Assembly: GCA_029204225.1 (NCBI GenBank)
Contig: CM055095.1
Span: 53,853,944-53,917,943, forward strand
Direction: 5' to 3'
Source of the DNA: Diphasiastrum complanatum
Lineage: Eukaryota; Streptophyta; Lycopodiopsida; Lycopodiales; Lycopodiaceae
Length of the DNA stretch: 64,000 nt
The translations under genes and the position numbers were made by a program. How positions within the stretch are numbered: position 1 is the first letter of the stretch; the number at the start of each line of letters is the position of its first letter. The notes beneath the pieces are model-generated. The model searched no databases and was not told the origin of the DNA. It saw only the letters and a program-made list of their open reading frames with translations. Shown here piece after piece: positions 11,780-24,207 of the stretch.

Positions 11780-13724
11780 GTGAGCACGCTAGGAAATCAA
11801 ATTTAAAATTTGAATATATCAAGCATTGCGCATAGGATGTAGGCCAGGATGTCAACTCGATCTAATTAAAGTGAATGTTTAGTTCATGAACGCTGAGTCA
11901 TACCATTAACATTCAATTCACAAATATATTTGATACACTACACGCCCCATTTGTGCAAGTTCAAATGTGAAGGTACTAGTCACGAATCTGAGTTAAAGGT
12001 CAACTTTTTACACTGTGATTGATTATGTGATGTCCTGTTACTTGCGAATAAGGTAATTATACTGGGAAGAATTGCTTGGAATTTTCGTAGGGTGTTGATG
12101 TACAAGACTCTGGCATTGAACTTTGTGAAATTTCCAATCCCATGTATCTTTGCTAATGATATTGGAAACGTTTCCAGTTTCAAAACTCAAAACTGGGGGT
12201 TTAGTCCGTACCAATGTTGTATACCCATGGGAGCTTTATTTTTAATGTTAATTCACCTTGTAAGGTTACGGGGCCCATTCTAAAAATGGCCTTTAGAGTC
12301 CATACGAGTTTGACGCTTCATATTCACTCCTATGAGGAGTTACATTTGTTGGCTATTCAATTCCATGGGCTGTTGGTGTTTGGCTCTCCATTCTTGAGCC
12401 TTTACATCTACCATGTCTATTTGAATCTCTCCACATTAGGAGAATAGTGGGGCATTCATTTGTGCAATACAAGCTTTGAGTTTTCTCTCTCAATTCTAGC
12501 TTCATCTTTCTTGAAAATTGTTGTTCTATGGCTGCCCACTATTTTCCAGATTTGAAAGTGTTCAATGTTCTTCGTTGTTAGCAACTTAGATTCAGCCCAA
12601 AAGCATTTGAAATCACCTACAGGAGATTGTGTCATAAGTTTCAAGGGTTAAGAGCAGATATCTTCCTTATGATTGGCACAATATGTCATGCTCTCCAAGT
12701 TTTTGGAGATTAGTCTTGCAATTCAACAATAACTCAATATTGAAGACCAAAACATTAGTTTTCTTTTCTCTTTGAAGCATCCATTTCCAGATTCTCAAAC
12801 TCGTTAAGATTCAACCAACTCATCTAATTCAAACGAACTTAACCAATTCAAATCGGATTTGGGGTTTAGGTCAATTCATAAGAACATAGTACCTATAACG
12901 TCCAAAATCGAAGTCTATCTTGTTCTCATTCACTATAAGTTGAAGAGAGACTGTAAACTACATCATGATATATTTACAATCAATTCTCTTGTGAATAATA
13001 AAATAATATAATTCTTTTAAACCGCTTGATGCGATTCACACAAGCCCAATTCTTGACCACGTAAAAGGCTTTATGATTTCATAGAGGTTGATAATAAAAA
13101 AGCAAGAACATATGGCATGCTAGTAATCTCTTTACGGAAACCAAATGTGAGAAATATGAACTCCAAATAAGCTTTAACCACACCACATCCATCAACGTCC
13201 TTCCACAACAAACTTCGCAAATTTACTAGGGTGTCAACCACTGCTCACAAATACTCATGTTGCTTCATAATTCTTAGAAGATTTGTTGAAGTTCATAGAT
13301 ATACTATACCATATTATCTTTGATAAAAGTAAATGATGAAGTGACCTTGGTGTCCCCTTGTAATACACCTTGTTGCTCTAGTATTTTTCACTAAATCTCA
13401 CAAATAAAATAACATTCTCTATCATACTCTCTCATACAAAAACGTCTAAAGTTTTTCACTCACCTACATGACCTTTTTAAGAACTATCACGCATCTCTTG
13501 AACAATCTAGGTCTTCAATCCTTTTATCGTTATGAATGTAAATGTTGATCCAAACACCAAAAGACCTCCCTCAAACTTCATAAAAATGATTGGTTATGGC
13601 CCCTCAAATCACTTGGTGAATGCCAATGTTGATTTTCCCATGATCCAACAGTACATAAGCTCACTTTTCACCTTTACTACTTAAACTCCAGACAATGCAT
13701 CGCCAACAAGGTTGTCAGAGCCTA
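11780..13724. other. Non-coding stretch
   Basis: No domain, RNA gene or paired repeat seen. If the exons at 11.2 and 11.7 kb belong to the J-protein gene, this is the beginning of its very long intron. Confidence 0.4.
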
Positions 13725-15575
13725 GCTTGGCAAGGATTGATCTCATCTTGACTTCAGCATAAAGGCCGAGAGATCCAGTTGCATGGGGAGCATGATGTCC
13801 CCAACAGCCCTATGGTCTGCAGTTCAGAGCTCAGACCATACGTGGGTAAGTTTGTAGTCGTACTTTTAGATGGCATCCTTGTTTACAGTAAAATGAGGAA
13901 GGAGCATCTTAAACATCTCAGAAAGGTGTTTCGACTGCTTAGAAAGCATAAGCTTTATGCTAAGAAACCTAAGTGTGAATTCTTCGTTGAAGAAATAACA
14001 TATTTGGGTCACATTATCTCGGCAGATGGGATTAAAATGAACCCCAGTAAGGTTAAAGCCATACTCAGTTGGTTGAGACCTTAGAATCTTTTAGAGCTTT
14101 AGGTCTTTCTAGGTTTGGCGGGATATTAGAGACGATTTGTCAAGGAATATGCTCAGATAGCAGTTCCCATGACAAATCTTCTTAAGGGGAAGGGAAATGA
14201 GTTCATTTGGGAGTCCGCACAGCAGGAGAGCTTTGAGGCTCTCAAAATAGCCTTAGCTATAGCACCTCTAAAAGTCGTCGACCTCAATCAGCCATTTGTG
14301 GTCGAAACAGATGCTAGCGACTTTGCAGTTGGTGCTATACTAACTCAGAATGGATGACCAGTTGCGTTTGAGAGTAAAAAACTCGAGCCAGCACAGACTA
14401 GGTAAAACGCCTATGAAAAGGAACTCTTCTCCATATTTCATGCCCTTAAGACTTGGAGGCATTATTTGTATGGTGCCAACTTTGAGGTCTTGACAGACCA
14501 TGAAAGCCTCAGATACCTTTGCAATCAGGCTAAGCTCAGAGGTCGGAAAGCTCGTTGGGCTGAGTTAATGCAAGAGTTTGATATGTCTATCAGATATAGA
14601 CGGGGGAAATTCAACACAGTAGCAGATGCACTTAGTAGAATGCCTATGATAAACGAGCTGAGTTTTACTCAGATTCGTAGTGAGTTACTCGAGTCCTTGA
14701 GAGGGAAGTGCCAGCATGATGCATACTTCTTTACCATCTGGAGCTTAGTCCAGAACAGACAACTACAGACTCTAGAACCAGTTCTTGGGGCTTGTGCCAG
14801 TTCATCCAAGAATACGGTAGCTTCCGTTGAGGATGATGAGTCGGAGTATTCGTCAGATGACGTTGAGGACTTTGAGCCTGTATTACCCAAGCAAACCGCA
14901 GTGGTTGAGGGTCAGTTGACTCAAGGATTCAAATGGAAACAATATTCCATTCAGGATGAGTACTTGCTCTATAGAGATAGAGTATGTGTCCCCAATTCAG
15001 AGGATTATAGGCAGCAGGTCCTATATGAGTGTCATGACAGTCCTAGTGCGGGGCACCCAAGCATTCAAAAGACCTATGAGCTTCTTTTTAGGCAATTTTT
15101 CTGGCCCGGTATGAAAAAGGACGTCCAGCAATATGTAACCAGTTGCCAGAAATGTCAGCTAAACAAAGTAGAGCGTTTAAATGTGGGGGGGTTGTTACAG
15201 CCCTTAGATATACCAACTGGTAAGTGAGAGAGTATCTCCATGGATTTTATAGTAGGCCTGCCTAAAACCAAAAGGGTAATGACGCTATATGGGTCACAGT
15301 TGACCATCTGACCAAAATGGCTCACTTTATTCCGACCAAAACAATCGTTAGAGCTCCAGAGTTAGCAAGGTTGTTTGTAGATGGGTTATTTAAATTGTAC
15401 GGTCTACCTTCGGCATAGTTAGCGACCGGGACAATAAGTTTAATGGAAATTTTTGGAGGGCAATATTCCATCATCTCCATACTAAACTAAACATGAGTAC
15501 TACCGACCAAACAGAAAGAGTAAATCAGGTGTTGGAGGATATGCTTTGTGCATACGTCAGCAAAAAGCAGACTAA
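13725..15575 (+). pseudogene. Ty3/gypsy pol fragment (RT-RNase H-integrase)
   Basis: Partial polyprotein. It starts inside reverse transcriptase (a RIDL remnant near 13730, then FVVVLLDGILVYS, where the normal catalytic Asp-Asp pair reads Asp-Gly). It continues through thumb and connection (YLGHIISADGIK), RNase H (FVVETDASDFAVGAIL, LTDHESLRYL, VADALSRMP) and the integrase zinc-binding HHCC module (HDSPSAGHP..., CQKCQ near 15150). Integrase core continues in shifted frames to about 15575 (TDQTERVNQVLEDML). Stop codons occur near 14083, 14107, 14129, 14355 and 14403, with frameshifts after 15225. It lacks gag, protease, most of RT and both LTRs. The right edge abuts a copia element in opposite orientation. 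Confidence 0.9.
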
Positions 15576-18300
15576 GTCAAGAAATTTTGAAATATAGAGA
15601 GATTGATGTAGGAAATAGCTAGAGCTGTCCTTTCCAATTTGCACCCCAAGGTAAATCTTGGCTTCTCCCATATCAGCAATTTCAAATATAGAGGATATTT
15701 GCTTCTTGACTATCTCCATATCTTTTGTGGACTTAGTGGCAATCAATGTATCATCAACATAAACACCAATGATTACTATTTCCCCATTAAGGTACTTTGT
15801 ATAAACATTTGGATCAACACTAGTGGGAGTAAAACCAAGAAATTTCAAACCTTCATCCTTCTTTTGGAACCAGGCCCTTGCCGATTGCTTCATATATGCT
15901 CCCCCTCAGAGAGCAAACATGATTAAGAAATTCATGGGATGTAAATCCCTCGGGCTGCTCCATATATTGCTCCTCTTGTAATTCTCCATAAAGGTAGGCT
16001 ATTTTTTCATCCACTAAGTGGACAATTAAACCGTGTTGGGCAGCAAACGCAAAAATATATCTCACAGTAGAATGTTTGATAACTGGGGAAAAGGTGTCAA
16101 AGTTGTTGAATTCACACGTGTGGATTGTCCACTACATGTACTTGTGATCTCCTAAGGTGTGTAGATGCACCAAGATCAAGACTAGATTGAGATTCAAGAT
16201 CTATCTTTGATTCTATGGCAAAAACACACTACTACATGCATTCAATCACTTCCAACTCTCACTCACATGTGTGGGAAGTGTTCCAAAAGTATTCTAAGTA
16301 AAAACAAGCTGCTCTCCTCGGGTAGAGAGAGAAAGCTAGAAATTTAATGACACTCAAAATCCACTCAATCTCAAAATCAATTCAATCCAAAATGAGGAGT
16401 ACAATGATACTAGTAGATTCATGAGCTACCACTATGCTTAACTATGATTGGATCACACTTTGCCACCTCTTAATCCTATTGGACCATTGATCCATGCACC
16501 TCTAAATTCTATTGGACTATATTCAAGCACACCTCAAATTCCTATTGGACCACACATGGTTCCACCTCTAAAACCTATTGGACCTCTTAAACTTCATCAA
16601 ACAAAAGCATTACACTTGTCTACACTTTAATTGGAACAAGTTTGGCCTCCTACTCTATTTTGGCTCAATAGTGGCATTACAAGTGGAAATGGATAATTTG
16701 CCATCTATGCCAAATTTGACCCTATCAACATCCTACACCTAAATGCTTGACTATGAAATTCTATGAGACCCCTATATCAAACATTTTGATTTACTTTACA
16801 ATTCTCCACACGTGGGAACATCCTCCACACATGTGAGATTCACTTACAAACTTCTATCATAAAAAATACCAAGCTAGATTTTTGCCAATTTCCCACAAAA
16901 GTAATCTATGCCATACTTTTGTGTAAAACCTTTTGCCACCAATAGAGCTTTGTATCGATTGATCTTGCCGTCTGGTCCAAACTTGTATCGAAATATCCAT
17001 TTGCACTCGATTGCTTTCCTTCCTTCAGGTAGAGGTTTGAGATCCCATACTTTCCTTCGATGCATGGAATCTATTTCATCTTGCATGGCCAACATCCATT
17101 TGTCCTTTTCCTTTCCTCCTATAGCTTCCTTATAGGATTCGGGTTCTCCTGCAAAACAACATACTTCCACAAGGTAGTTGTGTTGATTCTCCCTCATGGG
17201 CTCCGTACCAAGCCTTGAGGATCTTCGAAGTAACTCTTCAGGTATGTCTACATGCTGAATTCTCCTTGGTCTTGCTGAGCTTCCTGGATCTTGCATGTCA
17301 TCATGTAAATCTACATATGGTTCTACACTTGGTTCAGGTACTTCAAAAACAAAATGGATCATGAAAATCGAATCCCATTTGATCTATGTTATCTAGAAAT
17401 TTGTCTTCTTCAAAGATAACTTCCCTACATTCCAAAGTGGTATTTTCTGAAGGGAAATAGACTCTGTAGTAAGAGTGCTATTTACATAACCAATAAATAT
17501 ACCTACTTTGGAATGTTGGTCCAGCTTTGTTCTTTTGTCCTTAGGCACAAACACATGTGCTAGGCATCTGAGCAATACTTGGCTTCCTTCCCCACCATAA
17601 TTCATATGGAGATTTTGGATATAGAGAAGTTTTCAACACTTGATTGAAGAGGTAATTGGCTGCTCCAACTGCATCGGCCCAATAAGTTTTGGGAAGATGT
17701 GCATGTGCAAGCATGCACTTAGCAGCCTCCACCAGAGTCTGATTCTTCTTTCGGCTACTCCATTATGTTGGGGAGTATAAGCTGTAGTCACCTGATGTAA
17801 TGCCCTTTTGATTGCAATAGTCTAGAAACTCATTAGATGTGTATTCTCCTGCTCCATCACATCTTAAAAGAATGAGTTTGTGTTGTGTAGTCCTTTCTGC
17901 AAAAGCTTGAAATTCTTTGAACATTTCAAATGCCTTGGATCTTTGCTTCAAGAAATACACAATACACATTCTTGTATAATGATCTATGAATGTAATGAAG
18001 TATTGAGCATCATCTAATGAAGGAACATTCACAGGACCACAAATATATGTATGAACCATTTCTAAAGGCTTCTTAGCTCGAAACCTTGCTTATTAAAAGG
18101 AGATTTGTGCATCTTCCCTTTATAACAAGCATCACACTGGAGATTAGTGATTCCTTCTTGGATCTTACATCCAAAAAACTGACCTTCTGAACTTCTTTCA
18201 TGAAGTGACTTTAAAGATACATGACATAATCTTCTATGCCATAAGAAATCTAAGTCTGAGTTTTTCCTTGTTTGGTTAAACCTCTAAGTAATAAAGGTTA
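15576..18300 (-). pseudogene. Ty1/copia pol, minus strand (host of nested insertions)
   Basis: Minus-strand order, right to left: GAG-pre-integrase zinc module (WHRRLCH near 18245), integrase core (about 18060-17760), integrase C-terminal region (LPKTYWADAVGAANYL; KVGIFIGYVN), then reverse transcriptase (KWIFRYKFGPDG; VAKGFTQKYGIDY). RT continues across a solo LTR to SPVIKH, QSARAWFQKK and the intact catalytic YVDD (GVYVDDTLIA, near 15765). Several frameshifts separate the blocks. The element ends at about 15576 where gypsy sequence begins, so RNase H and the 3' LTR are missing. Its gag and protease start lie at 24208-25190, on the other side of a nested copia. About 100 residues between protease and the pre-integrase module are missing at the left junction. 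Confidence 0.9.
16104..16897. mobile_element. Solo LTR with 5-bp target duplication AAAGT
   Basis: A 794-bp non-coding block starting TGTTGAATTC and ending TTTCCCACA interrupts the minus-strand copia RT frame. Flanking bases are AAAGT at 16099-16103 and AAAGT at 16898-16902. Removing the block plus one AAAGT restores the codons for YGIDY followed by FDTFSPV, the normal copia RT order. It has TG...CA ends, a 5-bp duplication and no internal coding region, so it is a solo LTR left by LTR-LTR recombination. Family and orientation are unknown. Confidence 0.9.
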
Positions 18301-18307
18301 TTCCTCC

Positions 18308-18762
18308 TTTGATTCATTTCATAAGTACTAATCTAATAGTATGTACTACTTATGTCACATGAATTAGAATCAATCATCAGTTTACTTTTTACAAGACTTT
18401 GTGAAGGATTTCACATTTTTATCCATAATTTTTTGATGAATGATCCAAAAACAAGTTTTGTAAAGCGGAGATAGGGCGATTTCTACTCTACTAGGACTGT
18501 TTTGAGTCACACAGATCATGCCACGTGTCAGTATAATACTTGTCCAACGTGGATAAGCTGATACAGAAACAGAAAACTGACCAAAAGTCAGTACACAGTA
18601 TTCTGTAGTGATTTTTATGATTAAAATCACATCTGAATCTTCATTCAATAATTTCAGATCTATATTTGACAACTGTTACGTGTCGTTAGACCATTGTTTG
18701 ACTGATAATTTCATAGACTACAAAATAGTCTATCACATATTCTCCTTGATAAATTCTTAACA
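18308..18762 (+). mobile_element. Truncated 5' LTR of nested copia
   Basis: This 455-bp segment matches 23754-24207 of the 3' LTR with few differences and ends TTCTTAACA directly before the PBS. The first ~526 bp of the LTR, including the heat-shock-like motif, are missing. The left junction is to the minus-strand copia near its pre-integrase region, so the truncation also removed host-element sequence and any target duplication. Without its upstream half, this LTR probably cannot start transcription normally. Confidence 0.85.
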
Positions 18763-19344
18763 GTGGTATCAGAGCAGGTTGATTCCTAAGATTTCAGAGA
18801 TGTCAACACTTGGTACTGTACAACAGAAAATTACTTCAATACGTGACAGTTTAGGCTGCAACTATCAAGTTTGGAAAATCAAGACAAACTTACTTCTTAA
18901 GGGAGAAGGTTTGTGGCCATGGGTTGATGGCACAGAAGAGATGCCTCAATCTACAGGTAAAGAATTGAAGGATTGGAGAGACAAAAATGACAAGGCTCTT
19001 GTCATCATAAACATTTCCTTGTCTGAAGATTTGTTGCTTGATATTTCAAATTCTTAACAGTGGTATCAGAGCAGGTTGATTCCTAAGATTTCAGAGATGT
19101 CAACATTTGGTACTGTACAACAGAAAATTACTTCAATACGTGACAGTTTAGGCTGCAACTATCAAGTTTGGAAAATCAAGACAAACTTACTTCTTAAGGG
19201 AGAAGGTTTGTGGCCATGGGTTGATGGCACAGAAGAGATGCCTCAATCTACAGGTAAAGAATTGAAGGATTGGAGAGACAAAAATGACAAGGCTCTTGTC
19301 ATCATAAACATTTCCTTGTCTGAAGATTTGTTGCTTGATATTTC
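18751..19344 (+). repeat. 297-bp tandem duplication carrying PBS and gag start
   Basis: Two nearly identical 297-bp copies: 18751-19047 and 19048-19344. Each holds the last 12 bp of the LTR, a primer binding site TGGTATCAGAGC (18764 and 19061) complementary to the 3' end of plant initiator Met-tRNA, and the first gag codons (ATG at 18800 and 19097). The copies show almost no divergence (CACTTGG versus CATTTGG), so the event is recent. The element therefore has two PBS sequences in tandem, the second without a full LTR in front. Confidence 0.95.
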
Positions 19345-20066
19345 AAAATATTCTAAAGCCAGGGAAGTATGGAATGCTATTCAATCTAAATTTGAAAAGA
19401 AATCTGAAGGTGAAGTTGTACATCTTCATAATCAACTTTACAATACTGTTTGGAATGGAAAAGATTTAGATGCACATGTCAAGAAATTGAGCTCTTAAGG
19501 TAGCAGGAAGAGAGCATGAAATTTCAGATTCTCAAAAGTATACTATTTTTTTGAGATCTCTGCCTAATACTTATTCTGCAGTAAGGACTATTATAAGTAG
19601 GATTGTACATCTTGACTTTGAAGAAGCAGTTAAAGTTGTATAAGAGGAGGACTTCCTGAGAAAGCAAGCTGATCATTCCAACAATGAGAAAGCCTTCTTT
19701 GCCAAGAAGAGTACAAAGAAAGGATTCCTGAAGAATCCAAAGAAAAAGGTCCAAATCAGCTACAACAGTTTCAGCCTTCAAGCATGAATGATGCAAAGGA
19801 AGACAAAGATAAAGTGATTTGCTCCAGATGCAAGAGAAAAGGACATGCTATTGACAAATTCCAAAAATCCCTTGCGTCATTGTCAAAAAGTGGGACATGC
19901 AGCCATTGATTGTTTCAGGAATCCGAAAAATCAAAAGAAACAAAAGAAAGCTCACATAGTAAAGGAACAAAAAGAAGAAGCACAAGAAGATTATGCAGAA
20001 TGCTCCAAAGATGGAGAACTAAGAGGGAGAACTTCAGCCTTTATTTGTATTGATGACTCTTGTTAG
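19097..20066 (+). pseudogene. Nested copia gag (broken)
   Basis: The gag frame starts at the second duplicated ATG and is open to TAA at 19496. Homologous sequence continues in other frames to about 20066. It contains a UBN2/copia-type gag core (YQVWKIKTNLLLKGEGLW, LHNQLYNTVWNGKDLDAHVKKL) and, near 19820-19920, zinc-knuckle sequence (a CSRCKRKGHAIDKF-like element and HCQKVGHAAIDCF). A lysine-rich tail runs into the pol frame, separated by TAG at 20064. Frameshifts and stops disable it. Confidence 0.85.
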
Positions 20067-23000
20067 ATATCTTCTAACATAGACATTGATGTTGTACTAG
20101 ACTCAGGTGCTACTTCACATATTATTTCAGATAGAAGTTTATTGTCCAACTTCCAATACGCCAATGACCAAAGACATGTAATCTTAGGTGATGGAAACAG
20201 ACACAGAGTTATTGGTCTAGGCAACATCAATTTGAAAACTGTTAAAGGCATAAAAGTCCTTAAGGATGTACTCTTTGTTCCATCAATAAAGAAAGATTTA
20301 CTTTCTATAGCCAAGATAATTGATGATGGCATGAAAGTGTCATTTGCTAATGACCTATGCTTTGTGATTGATACAAACACTAGTAGCATTATGGCAGTGG
20401 CAGAAAGAAAGCAAAATCTCTATATCTTGAAAGTACATGCAGATGAAGATGAGATTCATAGTTCTACAGAGACTATGAATAATTTATGGCATCAAAGATT
20501 GTACCACATCAGCCATAAGAGACTGGTAGAGCTTTGCCAAGAAGGATACATATCAGGCATACAATCTGCTGATATGAATTCTTTCATTCCATGTGAAGCT
20601 TGTTGCTTGGGGAAAATGCACAGACAGTCTTTTAATATAAAAGGTTACAGAGCCAGAGATATATTTGAAATTGTACACTCTGATTTATGTGGTCCTATAT
20701 CTACTGAATCCATTGGAGGTGCAAAATACTTCATTACTTTCATTGATAATTTTTCAAGGTTCACAGTGATATATTTCTTGAAGAATAAATCAGAAGCTTT
20801 CGAATTTTTCAAAGAATATTTGTATTTTGCTGAAAAAGCCACAAACAAGAAGTTGAGGCAACTCAGGACTGACAGAGGAGGAGAGTATATGTCCAAGGAA
20901 TTTGAATATTTCTGCAGGTCCAATGGCATATATCACCAGAAGACTGTGTCATACACACCGCAACATAATGGGACAACAGAAAGAAGAAATAGGACATTAA
21001 TTGAAGTGGGTAAATGCATGCTTGCTCAAGCTAAGCTTCCTAGAAAATTCTGGGCAGAATCTATAGTAGCTGCAAACTACATGTTGAACAAGACATTGAA
21101 GACTTCATGTGATGGAAAAACACCTCATGAAGTTTGGTATGGTAGAAGGCCTGACCTATCTCACATTAAAATATTTGGATGTACAGCTTATGTTCTTAAA
21201 TCTAAGCAACTAAGAACTAAGCTAGATGAAAATGCAACAAAAGGCATTCTGGTTGGCTTTGACAGTATTTCCAACTATTATAGAATATACGTTCTCTCAA
21301 AGAATGATGTTATTTTTGCTAGAGATGTGTTGTTTGATGAAACAAAGCTTATTCATGAGGTCATGAAATTTTTGAATATACTACTTTCTATGGTGATTTA
21401 CCTAATACTACTCTTGAGAATAATCAAGAGGTAGCCCAAGAACAAGAAATTCAGGATATGAACCAACAGCAGGATCAGCATCAACAAGAAGGTGAACAAC
21501 AACATGTCCAATCACCAAGAGGTAAGAGTACACGGCTCAAAGAGATGCAGATCCCAGATGAATTACTGAGAAGATCAACAAGAACAAGAAAGGAACCAGA
21601 AAGGTATGATCAGCATTATAATCTAATAGTTGACAAATTTTGTGGCTTTACTACTGAACCACAGAATTATGAAGAAGCCATAGAGTGTCAAGAGGCAAAC
21701 AAGTGGAAAGAAGCAATGAAAGAGGAGATGAAATCCATGGAAAAGAACAAAGTATGGGAGCTGCAACCTTTACCTGAAGACAGAAAAGCAATCAAGTGCA
21801 AATGGATATACCCGTACAAATATGGATCCGATGGTAAGATTGCAAGATATAAGGCCAAACTTGTAGCTAAAGGATTTTCGCAAAAATATGGCATAGACTA
21901 CATGGAAACTTTCTCTCCTGTAGTGAAACATACAAGTATTCGGCTACTTCTTGCTCTTGCAGCATACTTTAACTATGAAGTTCACCAAGTAGATGAAAAG
22001 ACTGCTTTCTTATATGGATATTTAGAAGAAGATATCTACATGGAGCAGCATGTTGGTTTCATTTCAGAAAAATTTCCTTCCTGCAAAATGAAAAGAAGTA
22101 TATATGGATTAAAGCAATCAGCCAGGGCCTGGTATAAGAAGAAGGACCAAGCATTGAAGTATCTTGGTTTTAACCCCATAGGAGCTGATTCTAATGTTTA
22201 TATAAAAATCATTAATGAAGAACTTGTTATAATTGCTGTGTATGTTGACGACTCACTCATTATTTCCAAGAGGAATGAAGATATTTTACAAGTTAAGAGG
22301 GAGATATCTTCTCTATTTGATATTACTAATCTTTGAGAGGCAAAATTCTACTTGGGAATACAAATTGAAAGAGACAAAATGAAGGGAAGTATCTATATAC
22401 ATCAACAAAGATATATTAAGAAGCTGTTGAAGAACTTTCAAATGGAAGAATGTAAAGACAAAGCTACACCAGTACCTGTTGGAGCTATTATTTCCAAGGA
22501 GGATTGTCCGATATCGAATGAAGAAAAAGAAGACATGAAGAAATATCCTTATCACACTCTTATTGGATCATTAATGTATCTTGCTATATGTACACGTCCA
22601 GATATAGTATATGGAGTATTCACTCTTAGTCAATATTGTTCTAATCCAGGAATAAAACATTGGAGAGCAGCTAAGAGAATATTACAGTACCTGAAATACA
22701 CAAATGACTATGGGATAAAATATTCAAAGAATGAAAATTTCATTCTTCTATCCTATAGTGATGCCAGTTGGCTGACCTTCAAAGAAGACTCTAAAAGCTT
22801 GACTGGAGGATGCAGCATTATAGCAGGAGGTGCTATTAGTTGGACATGTAAGAAGCAATCGATAGTTGCTCAATCATCTTGCGAATCTGAATACATTGCT
22901 GCATCTAAGGTGGCAAATGAAGTGATATGGATCAGATATATGCTTGAAAGTTTGGGCATCACTCAAGATGAACCAAGTATATTTCTAATGGACAATACTT

Positions 23001-23212
23001 CAGCAATTCACTTGATAAAGGATTCGATGTATCATTCTCGAACCAAACATATTGCTATGAGATATCATCACATAAGAGATCTCATAGACAAAGAGCTAAT
23101 CTGTACCAGCTTCATTCAACCAAAGAGATGGTGGCGGATATATTCACCAAGGCATTCGACAAAGACACATTTGAGAAACACAGAACCAATCTTGGAATAA
23201 TTAAATTACCAA
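20067..23212 (+). pseudogene. Nested copia pol (protease-IN-RT-RNase H), lightly broken
   Basis: The aspartic protease motif DSGATSHI lies at about 20100. The pre-integrase zinc module is at about 20487-20620 (WHQRLYHISH; CEACCLGKMH). The integrase core has its Asp and Glu residues (VHSDLCGPI, RTDRGGEYMSKEF). RT spans 21660-22330 (KWIYPYKYGSDG, LKQSARAWYKKK, catalytic YVDD near 22245). RNase H includes YSDASW and SSCESEYIAASK. Lesions: a frameshift near 21360, TGA at 22334 within RT/RNase H, and a frameshift near 23130 just before the C terminus. Few lesions and near-identical LTRs indicate a fairly recent insertion. It lies inside the minus-strand copia. Confidence 0.92.
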
Positions 23213-23227
23213 GTTTTAAGAGGGAGC

Positions 23228-24207
23228 TGTCACGTATATAAAATGTTGGTAATTTAATTATGAGGCCATCATAAGGGTCAATAATTAATACCAAAATAAT
23301 TAAGTAGACCCCTATTATACATTGAATTAAATTCATGGGTCCTACTTAATAATACACTCTATGTTGACTTTACATAGTGGTAGAAGATTCTAGAAATTCC
23401 TATTAGAGTAGAATAATCTAGAATGTTTAGCTTCTAGACTTTTCTAATTTTAAAAAAAATAGAGAGTAGGATCTACTTTTTGAAACACACTCCTAGAGAG
23501 AGAGTGAACGTAGAGAGGAGAAATTTCTCTATGTGCAGTCTATTAGGAGAACTAACAGTTCTCGAGTGGAGAATGATCAAAACTGAATGGAGAAAGATTC
23601 AGATCAGTAAATCGCTCTACAGAAGCTATAGACTTCATTGAGATGCTCAATACATTTGAGTTTCTTTCACGTTCTTCTATTTTCTTTGTATTTTCAAGAA
23701 AATGAAGATTTCTTTCATGAAATCCATCGTACATTGAATATCTAATGTTTCTGTTTGATTCATTTCATATGTACTATTCTAATAGTATGTAATACTTATT
23801 TCACATGAATGAGAATCAATCATCAGTTTACTTTTTACAAGACTTTGTGAAGGATTTCACATTTTTATCCATAATTTTTTGATGAATGATCCAAAACAAG
23901 TTTTGTAAAGCGGAGATAGGGCGATTTCTACTCTACTAGGACTGTTTTGAGTCACACAGATCATGCCACGTGTCAGTATAATACTTGTCCAACTTGGATA
24001 AGCTGATACAGAAACAGAAAACTGACCAAAAGTCAGTACACAGTATTCTGTAGTGAGTTTTATGATTAAAATCACATCTGAATCTTCATTCAATAATTTC
24101 AGATCTATATTTGACAACTGTTACGTGTCGTTAGACCATTGTTTGACTGATAATTTTATAGACTACAAAATAGTCTATCACATATTCTCCTTGATAAATT
24201 CCTAACA
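23228..24207 (+). mobile_element. 3' LTR of nested copia
   Basis: A 980-bp LTR starts TGTCACG immediately after a purine-rich tract (AAGAGGGAGC, the polypurine primer site) and ends TTCCTAACA. Its last 454 bp match the truncated 5' LTR. Beyond 24207 the minus-strand copia gag/protease resumes, so this end is intact. Because the 5' LTR is cut, no target duplication can be read. Confidence 0.9.
23383..23400 (+). promoter_or_regulatory. Heat-shock-element-like motif in copia LTR
   Basis: The bases GAA-ga-TTC-ta-GAA-at-TCC form three perfect alternating units and one imperfect unit of the nGAAn/nTTCn array bound by heat-shock factors. A weaker array (GAA..ATC..GAA..TTT) follows at about 23411-23428. 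The motif lies ~155 bp into the LTR, upstream of where transcription would be expected to start. Function is inferred from motif match only. Confidence 0.5.

Noticed and set aside
11631-11855. Minus-strand exon over 11660-11779
   Set aside because: Hydrophilic and open, but no partner exon or domain on the minus strand was found; kept only as an alternative to the plus-strand exon.
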